64,000 bases of DNA from Flintibacter faecis (GCF_014287875.1 NZ_JACOPN010000001.1:372001-436000); one strand, 5' to 3'. Shown: positions 7,512 through 16,837, numbered from the stretch's first letter. Numbers and translations: made by a program. The notes: generated by a model not told the origin, from the sequence alone.

Positions 7512-8762
7512 ATGGACCTTGACAGTGCCAGTATCGGTATGCTTGCGGCCCTCATCATCCTGGTGGCTTTTTCCGCCTATTTTTCCGCCACAGAAACGGC
7601 CTTCACCTCGCTCAACCGCATCCGGCTCAAAGCCCGGGCCGACGACGGAAACCTCCGGGCCGCCCGGACGCTGAAGCTGGCGGAGGACTATGACAAGCTG
7701 CTGTCCACCATCCTCATCGGCAACAACGTGGTGAACATCAGCGCCACCACCGTAGCCACCGTGCTGTGTACCCGGTGGTTCCACCAGTATGGCCCCACCG
7801 TGTCCACCGTGGCCCTGACGGTCATCATCCTGATCTTCGGCGAGATCTCGCCCAAGAGCCTGGCCAAGGAGAACGCCGAGCGCTGGGCCCTGTTCGCCAC
7901 CCCCCTGCTGCGGATACTCATGGTCCTATTTACCCCGGCCAATTTTCTCTTCGGCCAGTGGAAGCTCCTGCTGGGCCGCCTGTTCCGCAAAAAGGACGAC
8001 GAGGGCATCACCGAGGAGGAGCTGGTGGGCATGGTGGACCAGGCGGAGACCGAGGGCGGACTGGACAGCCACGAGAGCGACCTCATCCGCAACGCCATCG
8101 AGTTCAACGACATGGAGGTATCCGAGATCCTCACCCCCCGGGTGGACCTGACCGCCATTGAAGAGGACGACTCCATGGAGGCGCTGGCGGCCCTGTTTGC
8201 CGAGAGCGGCTTCTCCCGCATCCCCGTCTACCACGAGACCATCGACAACATCGTGGGCGTTATCCACGAGAAGGACTTCTACGCCGCCCGCTATCGGGGG
8301 GAGACCATGCTCCGGCAGCTGAAGACCCCCGTATTTTATACCACGGGCAACACCAAGATATCCGAGCTGCTGCGCATCCTCCAAAAGAACAAGGCCCACA
8401 TGGCTGTGGTGGTGGACGAGTACGGCGGAACCCAGGGCATCGCCACTCTGGAGGACATTCTGGAGGAGCTGGTGGGCGAGATCTGGGATGAGCACGACGA
8501 GGTCATCGAGACCTTCCGCAAGCAGTCTGATGGCAGCTATCTCATCGCCTGCTCGGCCAATCTGGACGATTTGTATGACCTGTTCCAGGTGAAGGGCTCC
8601 TGCGATGCGGCCACCGTCTCCGGCTGGGTCATGGAGCAGGTGGGCCGTGTCCCCGAGGAGGGGGACCACTTCCAGGCCGAGGGGCTGGATGTCACCGTCA
8701 CCCGGGTGGAGCACCGCCGGGTGCTGGAGATCCGGGTGAAGCCATTAGAAGCCGAAGCATAA
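7512..8762 (+). CDS. Hemolysin C/CorC family protein (DUF21-CBS-CorC_HlyC)
   Basis: 416-residue membrane protein. The N-terminal DUF21 domain has about four hydrophobic segments (residues 7-30, 60-80, 90-110 and 135-150) with the family's [18 protein letters not shown] pair follows (about 200-320; [54 protein letters not shown]), then a C-terminal CorC_HlyC domain ending in [11 protein letters not shown]. Members are divalent-cation (Mg/Co) transport or efflux proteins rather than haemolysins. The ATG at 7512 lacks a strong ribosome site (AGCAGAG about 18 bases upstream), so the exact start is less certain than the gene. Confidence 0.92.
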   Translation: MDLDSASIGMLAALIILVAFSAYFSATETAFTSLNRIRLKARADDGNLRAARTLKLAEDYDKLLSTILIGNNVVNISATTVATVLCTRWFHQYGPTVSTVALTVIILIFGEISPKSLAKENAERWALFATPLLRILMVLFTPANFLFGQWKLLLGRLFRKKDDEGITEEELVGMVDQAETEGGLDSHESDLIRNAIEFNDMEVSEILTPRVDLTAIEEDDSMEALAALFAESGFSRIPVYHETIDNIVGVIHEKDFYAARYRGETMLRQLKTPVFYTTGNTKISELLRILQKNKAHMAVVVDEYGGTQGIATLEDILEELVGEIWDEHDEVIETFRKQSDGSYLIACSANLDDLYDLFQVKGSCDAATVSGWVMEQVGRVPEEGDHFQAEGLDVTVTRVEHRRVLEIRVKPLEAEA

Positions 8763-8769
8763 GTTTTAC

Positions 8770-8807
8770 AAAAATCGCCCCACTGCGTTTGCAGCGGGGC
8801 GATTTTT
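8770..8807. terminator. Bidirectional terminator
   Basis: AAAAATCGCCCC / GGGGCGATTTTT with an inner CTGC/GCAG stem, between the convergent CBS gene and malic enzyme. Confidence 0.9.
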
Positions 8808-8812
8808 CATGT

Positions 8813-9985
8813 TCAGATGCGGGCCACGCCGGAGTCCCGGGCGGCCTGGGCCACAGCGGCGGCCACGGCGTCCTTCACACGGGGGTCGAAGGCGGCGGGG
8901 AGGATATAGTCGGCATTGAGCTCCTCGTCGGAGACGATGCCGGCAATGGCCTTGGCGGCGGCGATCTTCATCTCGTCGTTGATGTCGGCGGCACGCACAT
9001 CCAAAGCGCCCCGGAAGATGCCGGGGAAGGCCAGCACATTGTTGATCTGGTTGGGGAAGTCGCTGCGTCCGGTGCCCACCACGGCGGCCCCGGCCTGACG
9101 GGCCAGGTCGGGCAGGATCTCGGGCACGGGGTTGGCCATGGGGAACAGAATGGGGTTGGGGGCCATGGTCTTGATCATCTCGGGGGTGACCAGATTGGGG
9201 GCGCTGACCCCCAGGAACACGTCGGCATCCACCAGCATCTCGGCCAGGGAGCCCCTGCGCTTTTCGGGGTTGGTGACCTTGGCCATCTCCGCCTGGGCGG
9301 GTGTCAGGCCCTCCATACCGTCGTAGATGGCCCCCTGCTTGTCGCACATGATCACGTGCTTCAATCCGCAGGCCATCAGCAGCTTCATAATGGCGATGCC
9401 GGCGGCGCCTGCACCGGAGGAGACCATCTTCACGTCCTCGATCTTCTTGCCCACCACCCGCAGAGCGTTGGTCAAAGCGGCCAGCACCACCACGGCGGTG
9501 CCGTGCTGGTCGTCGTGGAACACGGGGATGTCGCAGCGCTGCTTCAGCTTCCGCTCGATCTCAAAGCACCGGGGGGCGGCGATGTCCTCCAAATTGATGC
9601 CGCCGAAGGAGCCGGCCAGCAGGGCGATGGTGTTGACGATCTCGTCCACATCCTTGCTGCGCACACACAGGGGGATGGCATCCACATCGCCGAAGGCCTT
9701 GAACAGCACGCACTTGCCCTCCATCACGGGCATGCCGGCCTCGGGGCCGATGTCGCCCAGGCCCAGCACGGCGGTGCCGTCGGTGACCACGGCCACGGTG
9801 TTCCACCGGCGGGTGAGCTCGTAGCTTTTATTGATGTCCTTCTGGATCTCCAGGCAGGGCTGAGCCACGCCGGGGGTATAGGCCAGAGACAGGGCCTCCT
9901 TGCTGTCCACGGCGGCCCGTGCGGTCACCTCGATCTTACCCTTCCACTGATAATGGAGCTTTAACGATTCCGCTGCGTAATCCAA
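8813..9985 (-). CDS. NAD(P)-dependent malic enzyme
   Basis: 390-residue short bacterial malic enzyme that oxidatively decarboxylates malate to pyruvate. Seen: the N-terminal catalytic domain with LAYTPGVAQPC, TDGTAVLGLGDIGPEAGMPVMEGK, PVFHDDQHGTAVVVLAAL, and the nucleotide-binding domain with SGAGAAGIAIMKLL. The start is TTG at 9985 (reading TTG-GAT-TAC); no ATG occurs near the N-terminus and the family's start falls here, with AAGGA about eleven bases upstream. Monocistronic. Cofactor preference cannot be settled by eye. Confidence 0.93.
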   Translation of the reverse strand: MDYAAESLKLHYQWKGKIEVTARAAVDSKEALSLAYTPGVAQPCLEIQKDINKSYELTRRWNTVAVVTDGTAVLGLGDIGPEAGMPVMEGKCVLFKAFGDVDAIPLCVRSKDVDEIVNTIALLAGSFGGINLEDIAAPRCFEIERKLKQRCDIPVFHDDQHGTAVVVLAALTNALRVVGKKIEDVKMVSSGAGAAGIAIMKLLMACGLKHVIMCDKQGAIYDGMEGLTPAQAEMAKVTNPEKRRGSLAEMLVDADVFLGVSAPNLVTPEMIKTMAPNPILFPMANPVPEILPDLARQAGAAVVGTGRSDFPNQINNVLAFPGIFRGALDVRAADINDEMKIAAAKAIAGIVSDEELNADYILPAAFDPRVKDAVAAAVAQAARDSGVARI

Positions 9986-10064
9986 TGTCGATCCCGTCCT
10001 TTTTGTAATCTCTCCCGCCTGCCAACCGTCCGGGGAGGCGGGGCGTCTCGTGCTTGTAACTGTA

Positions 10065-11018
10065 TCATAAATCCGGCTGGTTGTACAGGACTTTTCCCTG
10101 TTCGCTCTTCTCCGCCGATCCGATCAGGTCGGCCATGTCACAGGGTATGGGTTGGGTAAAGCTTAATCGCCTGCCAGTGATGGGGTGGCGGAAGGACAGG
10201 CGGGCGGAGTGGAGGGCGGGCCGGCGGATCAGCTCCGGGGCCTCGGTCCCATAGAGAAAATCCCCGGTGAGGGGACAGCCCAGGCTGGCCATGTGGACCC
10301 GGATCTGGTGGGTGCGGCCGGTGTCCAGGGCCAGACGGAGCAGGCTGCGCCCCTCCCGCTCCAGCACCACCCCATACCGGGTGCGGGCGGGCTTGCCGTC
10401 CGGGCGGATCATCTGCTCCACCAATGACCCCGGCTTGGGTCCAAGGGGAGCCTCGATGACTCCGGCCCGAGGCTGGGGGCAGCCGTCGCACACCGCCAGA
10501 TACTCCCGAAAGAAGTCCGCCGTGTGCAGCTGCTCCTTCAGCTTCTCCTGGGCGTGTGGGTGCTTGGCCACCACCATCAGGCCGGAGGTGCCCCGGTCCA
10601 GCCGGTGGACGGGGTGAAAATCCGCCTCCGAGCCCTCCTGATCGTAATGCCACAGGAGAAAATTACCCACTGTATCGTAAAAGTGCCCCGGTCCCGGGTG
10701 GACCGTCACCCCAGGGGCCTTGTTCAGCACGACCATATCCCCGTCCTCATAGCGGATGTCCAGCTCTCCCGGGGCGGGGACCACGCCGCTGCGCCGCTCC
10801 GGGTCGGACAGCCGGACGGACAGGACCTGTCCCGCTTTTGGGACGCACCGGGTATTCACCCGCACTCCGTCCAGCAGGATGCCGTCCTCCAGCCACTTGA
10901 TGCGGCGGATCACCGTGCCCGAAAGCCCAAACCGCCGGCGCAGCAGCAGCTCTACCCGCACCCCGGCATCCGCCGGGGCCACCGTCAGCTCCAGGCGGCG
11001 GACGCGCTCCAGACTCAT
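10065..11018 (-). CDS. RluA family pseudouridine synthase
   Basis: 317 residues: an N-terminal S4-like segment (about 10-75) and the RluA catalytic domain with HRLDRGTSGLMVVAK containing the catalytic Asp, plus TGRTHQIRVHM. Isomerises uridine in rRNA or tRNA; the target is not predictable. GGAGGGAG lies before the ATG at 11018. It is a second RluA paralogue besides the one at 59603. Confidence 0.92.
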   Translation of the reverse strand: MSLERVRRLELTVAPADAGVRVELLLRRRFGLSGTVIRRIKWLEDGILLDGVRVNTRCVPKAGQVLSVRLSDPERRSGVVPAPGELDIRYEDGDMVVLNKAPGVTVHPGPGHFYDTVGNFLLWHYDQEGSEADFHPVHRLDRGTSGLMVVAKHPHAQEKLKEQLHTADFFREYLAVCDGCPQPRAGVIEAPLGPKPGSLVEQMIRPDGKPARTRYGVVLEREGRSLLRLALDTGRTHQIRVHMASLGCPLTGDFLYGTEAPELIRRPALHSARLSFRHPITGRRLSFTQPIPCDMADLIGSAEKSEQGKVLYNQPDL

Positions 11019-11040
11019 AAAATTCTCCCTCCTCCGTCTA

Positions 11041-11327
11041 TGTCATTCCGAGGCGCGAAGCGACGTGGGAATCCGTAACTCTCGTCCCCTTGGCTCCCCT
11101 GAAAGGGGAGCTGTCAGCGAAGCTGACTGAGAGGTCAGGCCCCCTTGTGAAAGGGGGCTGGCATCGCCGCAGGCGATGACTGAGGGATTCCGTCTCCAGG
11201 ATCGCTTCCCTGTGGTCGGAATCCTTCCGTCACGGCTTCGCCGTGCCACCTCCCTTTAACAAGGGAGGCCGATGTTGCGGGAATCACGGATTGCCGCGTC
11301 GGGGCTTCGCCCCTCCTCGCAATGACA
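11041..11327. repeat. Cluster of interspersed palindromic repeats
   Basis: The 435-bp gap between the synthase and the 11454 gene holds no gene but four repeat units: a reverse unit of the 2835 family (11041-11077); a unit built on CCCCTGAAAGGGG and CAGCGAAGCTGACTGA (11090-11135, half-repeated at 11140-11190); one built on CACGGCTTCGCCGTG and CTCCCTTTAACAAGGGAGG (11228-11270); and a forward unit of the 2835 family (11286-11327). The same families recur in the same kind of order at 17077-17578. Confidence 0.8.
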
Positions 11328-11453
11328 GATCGATCAAAGCATTGCCACCAGTATACCCTCCCACTCCCCCTCTGTCAAAGCGAATAGTTCTCTTCCACCG
11401 GGGCAGAATATGGAAAAGCGCGGGCTGAAAGGCCCGGGAAAGGAAGTGCTGTC

Positions 11454-11729
11454 ATGGTCAAGGGCATTACCCGCCAGGTCATCCTGGTCAAGTCCCCCGA
11501 CCCCCGCCTGTTTGAGGAGGCCATTTTCATCGTGAAGGAGGAGGCCCTGGCCCGTGAGGGGGTCACCGCCGAGCATGTCCTGAAGGAGGCCCGCCGGGCG
11601 GCGGACGGCTATTTGAAGCAGGGCAAGGCCTGGAACCGGCGGCTGGAGCGGCTGCCCGCCCCACTGTGGGCCGCCATCGGCGCAGCGGCGGCCAGCGCCG
11701 GGTGGCTGGGGTGGCTGTTTCTGCTGTGA
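11454..11729 (+). CDS. Small protein with C-terminal membrane anchor, unknown function
   Basis: 91 residues. The first 60 are soluble and mixed-charge (VILVKSPDPRLFEEAIFIVKEEAL...), the last 23 form one hydrophobic segment (WAAIGAAAASAGWLGWLFLL), so it looks tail-anchored. I do not recognise a named family, though similar small translation-neighbour proteins are common in clostridia. GGAAGTGCTGTC precedes the ATG. Confidence 0.7.
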   Translation: MVKGITRQVILVKSPDPRLFEEAIFIVKEEALAREGVTAEHVLKEARRAADGYLKQGKAWNRRLERLPAPLWAAIGAAAASAGWLGWLFLL

Positions 11730-11846
11730 AAATCTTCACATGCTCTTAAATAAATCCTAAAACTTTTTTCCAGAAAATCGCCGCTTCCCGGTGCTATCCT
11801 AATGGCACATCACCCGCCGTACAGGCGGAAAAGGAGCGACGTATAT

Positions 11847-12611
11847 ATGGAAGAAATTTTATCCGTCCGGGACTTAAAGCGGGTCTATGGCCGGGGGACG
11901 GCGGCCACCCAGGCCCTGGGCGGCGTGTCCCTGTCGGTGGAGCGGGGGGAGTTCGTGGGCATCATGGGTCCCTCCGGCTCGGGCAAGACCACCCTGCTCA
12001 ACTGCATCGCCACCATTGACCGGCCCACTTCCGGCTCTATCCGGGTGGGCGGGCAGGAGCTCACCGGCCTGCGGGGCCGGGCCCTCACCCGCTTCCGCCG
12101 GGAGCGGCTGGGCTTTATCTTTCAGGACTGCAACCTGCTGGACACCCTCACCGCCTTTGAGAACATCGCCCTGGCCCTGGCCATCACCAGGGCCCCGGCA
12201 AAGGAGATCGAGGGTCGAGTGCGGGAGATGTCCCAGCGCCTTGGGATCGAGGACTGCCTGGACAAGTACCCCTATCAGATGTCCGGGGGGCAGCAGCAGC
12301 GCTGCGCCGCCGCCCGGGCCATGGTCACCCGGCCCGATCTGGTCCTGGCCGACGAGCCCACCGGGGCCCTGGACTCCCGGGCCGCCGGGCTGCTGCTGGA
12401 GCGGCTGGAGAGCCTGAACCGTGACCTGGGGGCCACCATCCTCATGGTCACCCACGATGCCTTCACCGCCAGTTGCTGCCGCCGGGTCATCTTCCTGCGG
12501 GACGGGCAGGTCTTCACCCAGCTCCTCCGCCAGGGGGACCGACGGGACTTTTTCCGGCAGATCATGGACGTGGTGGCCCAGCTGGGCGGGGAGGTCCAAA
12601 ATGTTCTGTAA
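11847..12611 (+). CDS. ABC transporter ATP-binding protein, BceA-like
   Basis: 254-residue ATPase of the MacB/BceA class: Walker A GPSGSGKTT (about 38-46), Q-loop FIFQDCNLL, signature MSGGQQQR, Walker B LVLADEPTGALD and switch His in VTHD. It should pair with the FtsX-like permease whose start overlaps its end. Such pairs confer resistance to, or sense, cell-wall-active peptides. The ATG at 11847 has AAAAGGAG ten bases before. A BceRS-type two-component system normally sits beside such pairs; none is found here. Confidence 0.93.
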   Translation: MEEILSVRDLKRVYGRGTAATQALGGVSLSVERGEFVGIMGPSGSGKTTLLNCIATIDRPTSGSIRVGGQELTGLRGRALTRFRRERLGFIFQDCNLLDTLTAFENIALALAITRAPAKEIEGRVREMSQRLGIEDCLDKYPYQMSGGQQQRCAAARAMVTRPDLVLADEPTGALDSRAAGLLLERLESLNRDLGATILMVTHDAFTASCCRRVIFLRDGQVFTQLLRQGDRRDFFRQIMDVVAQLGGEVQNVL

Positions 12612-14472
12612 GCTGGCTCTGGGCAACGTGCGCCGCTCCTTCCGGGACTACGGTGTCTATCTCCTCACCCTCACCTTCGGCGTGTGCCTGTTCTACACCT
12701 TCAACTCCGTGGAGGACCAGGGGGCCATCCTCTATCTCCGGGAGAAGAGCCACGAGACGGTGCGGGCCATCCTCACCGTGCTTAGCGTCCTGTCCGTTTT
12801 TGTGGCGGTGGTGCTGGCCTGTCTTATTTTATACGCCCACCGGTTCCTCCTCCGCCGCCGGAAAAAGGAGCTGGGCTGCTATCTGCTGCTGGGCATGAGC
12901 CCGGGGCAGGTATCCCGGCTGCTGATTCTGGAGACGGTGGTGACCGGCCTCATCTCCCTGTTCGCCGGGCTTATCTTAGGCTCTGCCGCCTCGTCGGGGC
13001 TGTCCGCCCTTACCCTGTCCCTGTTCCAGATGGACGTGTCCGCCCAGCTGGGGCTGGTTTTCTCCCCCGGGGCAGCCATGAAGACGGCGGTGTGCTTCGG
13101 GGCCATCCTGCTACTGGTCATGGCCCTCAGCGGGGTGGAGGTCACCCGTGCCAGGCTCATCGACCTGCTGCGGGGGGAGCGGAAAAACGAGGTGCTCCCC
13201 CTCCGGCCCCTGTCCGCGTCGGTGATCCAGTTCGTGGCGGGGGTGGCCTGCCTGCTTATCGCCTACGGCATTCTTTTGAACTTCGGCCTGGTGACGGCCC
13301 TGGTCATCCTGCCCCTGTGCGCCGCCATGCTGATCCTGGGCACGGCGGGGACTCTGCTCCTCTTCCGCTCCCTCCCTGGTTTTGTGCTCCACGGGGTGAA
13401 AAAGCGCCCGGCCCTCTATTACCGGGGGCTGAACCTGTTCACCCTGCGCCAGTGGCTCAGCCGGGTCCACTCCACCTATCTGTCTCAGACGGTGATCGCC
13501 ATCCTGCTCCTGCTGGCCATGGGCATCACCGCCAGCTCCGTGGGCCTCAATTCCACCATTCAGTCCCTCACCGACGAACAGGCCCCCTTCGACCTCACCG
13601 TGCAGAACCGCTCGGCAGACCAGTCCGGCCCAGTGGATCTAGATGCCGCCATTCGGGCGGGTGGGGCCGAAAATGCCCTGGCTTGGAGCTATGACTGCCT
13701 ACTCTATTATAACGACCCCGCCGTCACCGGCCTGGAGGAGGCCAGCGGGGCCATCGCCCTGAGTGACTATAACGCCCTGGTAGAGCACCTGGGCCGCCCC
13801 GCCTACTCCGGCCCCCTGCCCCACCTTCTCACCTGGGAGGAGGATGTCCCCGCCACCGGCGGCCTTGGGATGCAGTGCATTCTGGTGGAGGACGACGTGG
13901 CCCAGCGCCTGGAGGTCCGTCGTCAGCTGTGGTCGGCGGACTACGCCGGGGACAAGCAGACGGCGGAGGGGACGATCCTCCCCCTGATCAGCGGTGCCAC
14001 GCAGGGCCTGGATGGCCCGGACATCAGGACAGACAGCCGCCTGGACCTGTATCAGGAGACCATGGGCTCAAAGATCCTGGTGCTGTTTTTGGGGCTGTAT
14101 CTGGGTTTTACCTTCCTGCTGGCCGCCGCAGCGGTGCTGGCCCTCCAGCAGCTGTCCCAGGGGGCGGACAACGCCCGGCGCTATGCTCTGCTGGGCCGCC
14201 TGGGGGTGGAGGAGAAGGCTCTGGCCCGCTCCGCCGCCCACCAGGTCACCCTTGCCTTTCTCCTGCCTTTAGGGCTTGGTCTCATTCATGCCGCCGTGGG
14301 CCTGTCTGCGGTAAACCAGGTCATCACCGTCACCGGTAACCTGGATTCTTCCTCCGGCAGTCTGTCCGCCGCCGCCCTGCTGCTGGCGGTGTACGGGGGC
14401 TATTACCTGGCCACCCTTCTGTCCTGCCGCCGCATGGCCCTGTCCGCCGCCCACCGGCAGCGGGAGGAGTAA
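12601..14472 (+). CDS. FtsX-like ABC permease, BceB-like
   Basis: 623 residues with ten predicted membrane segments: one near the N-terminus, three in about 60-200 forming the first FtsX domain (RRRKKELGCYLLLGMSPGQVSRLLI), a large extracytoplasmic domain (about 310-480) between segments 7 and 8, and the last three after residue 480. This is the BceB layout. The ATG at 12601 overlaps the ATPase stop by 11 bases, indicating translational coupling. Role inferred: antimicrobial peptide detoxification with the preceding ATPase. Confidence 0.9.
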   Translation: MFCKLALGNVRRSFRDYGVYLLTLTFGVCLFYTFNSVEDQGAILYLREKSHETVRAILTVLSVLSVFVAVVLACLILYAHRFLLRRRKKELGCYLLLGMSPGQVSRLLILETVVTGLISLFAGLILGSAASSGLSALTLSLFQMDVSAQLGLVFSPGAAMKTAVCFGAILLLVMALSGVEVTRARLIDLLRGERKNEVLPLRPLSASVIQFVAGVACLLIAYGILLNFGLVTALVILPLCAAMLILGTAGTLLLFRSLPGFVLHGVKKRPALYYRGLNLFTLRQWLSRVHSTYLSQTVIAILLLLAMGITASSVGLNSTIQSLTDEQAPFDLTVQNRSADQSGPVDLDAAIRAGGAENALAWSYDCLLYYNDPAVTGLEEASGAIALSDYNALVEHLGRPAYSGPLPHLLTWEEDVPATGGLGMQCILVEDDVAQRLEVRRQLWSADYAGDKQTAEGTILPLISGATQGLDGPDIRTDSRLDLYQETMGSKILVLFLGLYLGFTFLLAAAAVLALQQLSQGADNARRYALLGRLGVEEKALARSAAHQVTLAFLLPLGLGLIHAAVGLSAVNQVITVTGNLDSSSGSLSAAALLLAVYGGYYLATLLSCRRMALSAAHRQREE

Positions 14473-14490
14473 AAGCGTAAACCTATATTC

Positions 14491-14520
14491 TGCCCTCGCC
14501 CTCACCGGCGGGGGCATTTC
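14491..14520 (+). terminator. Probable terminator of the Bce-like operon
   Basis: Stem TGCCCTCGCC / GGCGGGGGCA (one G-T pair) followed by a T-rich stretch. Confidence 0.6.
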
Positions 14521-14574
14521 TATTCTGGTGGGAGATGGGGCCATATCCGGGCTGAAAATTGTGAAAAAAGCCGC

Positions 14575-14603
14575 TTGGCAGGGGCGGGGCGGATGACTAT
14601 AAT
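14575..14603 (+). promoter_or_regulatory. MATE gene promoter
   Basis: -35 TTGGCA (14575-14580), 17-bp spacer, perfect -10 TATAAT (14598-14603). Confidence 0.75.
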
Positions 14604-14655
14604 AATCCGGTATCCAATCGGAACCCAAGTTTTTATGTCACAAAGGAGCGTATCT

Positions 14656-16011
14656 ATGACCAAGGACCTCACCACCGGCAGCCCCATGAAACTGATCTTA
14701 GCCTTCGCCCTGCCCACATTGTGCGGCATGCTGTTCCAGCAGTTTTATAACCTGGTGGACACCATGATCGTGGGCAAGCTGCTGGGGGCCCAGGCCCTGG
14801 CGGCGGTTGGCTCCACCGGGTCCATCAACTTTTTCGTCATCGGCTTCTGCATGGGGGTGTGCAACGGCTTTGCCATCCCGGTGGCCCAGCGGATGGGGGC
14901 CAAAGAGTACTCCCAGATGCGCCGCTTCGTGGTCAACGCCGCCTATCTCTCCGCCCTGTTCGCCCTGGTGCTCACCGTGGTCACGGGGCTGTTCTGCCGG
15001 AACATTCTGGTGGTGATGCGCACCCCGGCGGACATCATCGACAACGCCTATGCCTATATCTTCGTCATCTTCATGGGCATCCCGGCCACCTTCCTCTACA
15101 ACCTGCTGGCCGCCGTCATCCGCTCGTTGGGGGACAGCAAAACGCCGGTGTATTTTCTGGCCCTGTCCTCTTTCCTAAACATCTTCCTGGACTTCACCCT
15201 GATCCTGTATTTCAAGGCGGGGGTGGCGGGAGCGGCCATCGCCACCGTCACCTCTCAGACGGTGTCCGGCCTGGCCTGTCTGGTGTACATGCGGAAAAAG
15301 TATACCATCCTCCGCACCGGCAAGGAGGAGCGGCGGCTGGACGGGCACTCCTGCCGCACCCTGTGCATGATGGGCATCCCCATGGGGCTGCAATACTCCA
15401 TCACCGCCATCGGCTCCATCGTCCTTCAGTCCGCCGTGAACACCCTGGGCAGCACCTATGTGGCGGCGGTGGCCGCCGGGGCCAAGCTGTTCCAGCTGCT
15501 GGCCTGTCCCTACGACGCCATGGGCGCAGCCATGGCCACCTACTGCGGCCAAAACGTGGGGGCGGCTAAGCTGGACCGCCTGAGCCAGGGGGTGCGGTCC
15601 TGCAGCCTGCTGGGCCTTGTCTATGCGGTGATCGCCCTGGTCGGGATGCTCCTGTTCGCCCCGGCGTGCGCCATGCTCTTTCTGGACCCGGGGGAGGAGC
15701 AGCTGGCCCTGCTGGTGCGCCTCACCGCCCAATACATCACCACCCTGGCCGCCTTCTTCTTTCCCCTGGCCCTGGTGAACATTCTGCGCTTCTCCATCCA
15801 GGGTATGGGCTACAGCATGTTCGCCATCCTGGCCGGGGTACTGGAGATGCTGGCCCGCACCGCCGTGGGCAGCATTTTCGTTCCCCTCTTCGGCTACACC
15901 GCCGCCTGCTTTGCCTCCCCCGCCGCCTGGCTGTGCGCCGATCTGTTTCTCCTCCCCGCCTGCATCCACTGCATCCGCCGCCTGAGAAAGCTGTTCCCGG
16001 CAACGGCGTGA
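14656..16011 (+). CDS. MATE family efflux transporter
   Basis: 451 residues with twelve hydrophobic segments in two six-segment halves, the layout of Na+ or H+ coupled MATE drug/metabolite exporters. Family signs include ALPTLCGMLFQQFYNLVDTMIVGKLLG at the start and the repeat-half GIPMGLQYSITAIGSIVLQSAVNTLGS. The ATG at 14656 has AAAGGAG seven bases upstream; earlier in-frame ATGs lie inside or before the promoter. Transcribed alone; substrate unknown. Confidence 0.94.
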   Translation: MTKDLTTGSPMKLILAFALPTLCGMLFQQFYNLVDTMIVGKLLGAQALAAVGSTGSINFFVIGFCMGVCNGFAIPVAQRMGAKEYSQMRRFVVNAAYLSALFALVLTVVTGLFCRNILVVMRTPADIIDNAYAYIFVIFMGIPATFLYNLLAAVIRSLGDSKTPVYFLALSSFLNIFLDFTLILYFKAGVAGAAIATVTSQTVSGLACLVYMRKKYTILRTGKEERRLDGHSCRTLCMMGIPMGLQYSITAIGSIVLQSAVNTLGSTYVAAVAAGAKLFQLLACPYDAMGAAMATYCGQNVGAAKLDRLSQGVRSCSLLGLVYAVIALVGMLLFAPACAMLFLDPGEEQLALLVRLTAQYITTLAAFFFPLALVNILRFSIQGMGYSMFAILAGVLEMLARTAVGSIFVPLFGYTAACFASPAAWLCADLFLLPACIHCIRRLRKLFPATA

Positions 16012-16032
16012 ATCTCCGGTTTATCGCAAAAA

Positions 16033-16057
16033 GGGCCGCCGCCGGCGGTTCTTTTTT
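16033..16057 (+). terminator. Probable terminator of the MATE gene
   Basis: Nine-pair stem AGGGCCGCC / GGCGGTTCT, with two G-T pairs, then six T. Confidence 0.6.
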
Positions 16058-16058
16058 G

Positions 16059-16088
16059 TTGACGATTTCGATTCCGGCATGATACACT
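16059..16088 (+). promoter_or_regulatory. Promoter of the Ig-like protein gene
   Basis: -35 TTGACG (16059-16064), 18-bp spacer, -10 TACACT (16083-16088). Confidence 0.5.
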
Positions 16089-16145
16089 TTAGATGGAAGA
16101 ACGTCTGCCGCTGATTTAGATCATGGATCACAGGAGGGATGACAC

Positions 16146-16613
16146 ATGTCTGCCGTTCCCACCGCCCGCAACCTTTCCCGTAAAAGACGACTGCTTCTGC
16201 CGCTGACCGTCCTGCTCTGCGCCGCCGGGCTGCTCCTGTGGCTGCACCACAGGGCCGGACTGTCCCCCTACACCGGACAGCCCTCCGATCAATTTCTCTG
16301 CACCGCCGACGCGGACTGGTATCCCCTGGACACGGAGCAGATCACCTTCCATGTCTCCAACATCGGAGGCTATGCGGGGGAGTTGGACAAGCCCTGTTTA
16401 GAGATACAGAAAGGCGGCGTATGGTACTCCGTCCCACCCACAGACCAGACCGGCGAGACCGCCAACCTGCTGTACGTCTCCCCCGGGACTTCTGACTCCT
16501 TTGACTTCTCCCTGGTTCCCTACCGCGCAAGCCTCCCCCCCGGACAATACCGGGCTGTGTTCGGCCTGCACGGCAGCCGGGAGTTTTTCAGCTGGGAATT
16601 CGTGCTGGAGTGA
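16146..16613 (+). CDS. Membrane-anchored Ig-like domain protein
   Basis: 155 residues. Basic N-terminus, one membrane segment (about 17-34), then an extracytoplasmic beta-rich domain (about 55-155) with WYPLDTEQITFHVSN, a GGVWYSVPPT strand and LPPGQYRAVFGL, like the bacterial Ig-like (Big_14) domains of clostridial surface proteins. No catalytic residues. GGAGG lies nine bases before the ATG. Probably an anchored adhesion or binding module; function not known. Confidence 0.72.
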   Translation: MSAVPTARNLSRKRRLLLPLTVLLCAAGLLLWLHHRAGLSPYTGQPSDQFLCTADADWYPLDTEQITFHVSNIGGYAGELDKPCLEIQKGGVWYSVPPTDQTGETANLLYVSPGTSDSFDFSLVPYRASLPPGQYRAVFGLHGSREFFSWEFVLE

Positions 16614-16627
16614 TCCTCACCAAAGTC

Positions 16628-16672
16628 AGGAGGACGGTTCCTGTGATTTAGGTCACAGGAACCGTCCTCCAA
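16628..16672. repeat. 18-bp perfect inverted repeat
   Basis: GGAGGACGGTTCCTGTGA (about 16631-16648) is mirrored exactly by TCACAGGAACCGTCCTCC (16655-16672) around a six-base loop. It could end the preceding transcript, though only a weak T-rich tail follows; ACGGTTCC palindromes are a recurrent REP-like element in gut Firmicutes. Confidence 0.75.
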
Positions 16673-16688
16673 TTTTAAAATACTTTGA

Positions 16689-16717
16689 TTGCCATATTCT
16701 ACATAATATGCTATAAT
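16689..16717 (+). promoter_or_regulatory. Type I toxin promoter
   Basis: -35 TTGCCA (16689-16694), 17-bp spacer, perfect -10 TATAAT (16712-16717). Confidence 0.75.
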
Positions 16718-16837
16718 ATCTCTGGCGCATGGATATGCGCCGGCGCTGCCAGTGACGGTAGGCGGGTGGTCCCTTCTTTTCCGGGAGGAGGCCGCACTTC
16801 TTTGTACCTCCTCCACTACATAGGAGGGGGTGATGTT

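Noticed and set aside
11229-11428. Short open frames inside the repeat clusters at 11 kb and 17 kb
   Set aside because: They consist of palindromic repeat sequence, lack ribosome sites and code for low-complexity Pro/Arg-rich products.
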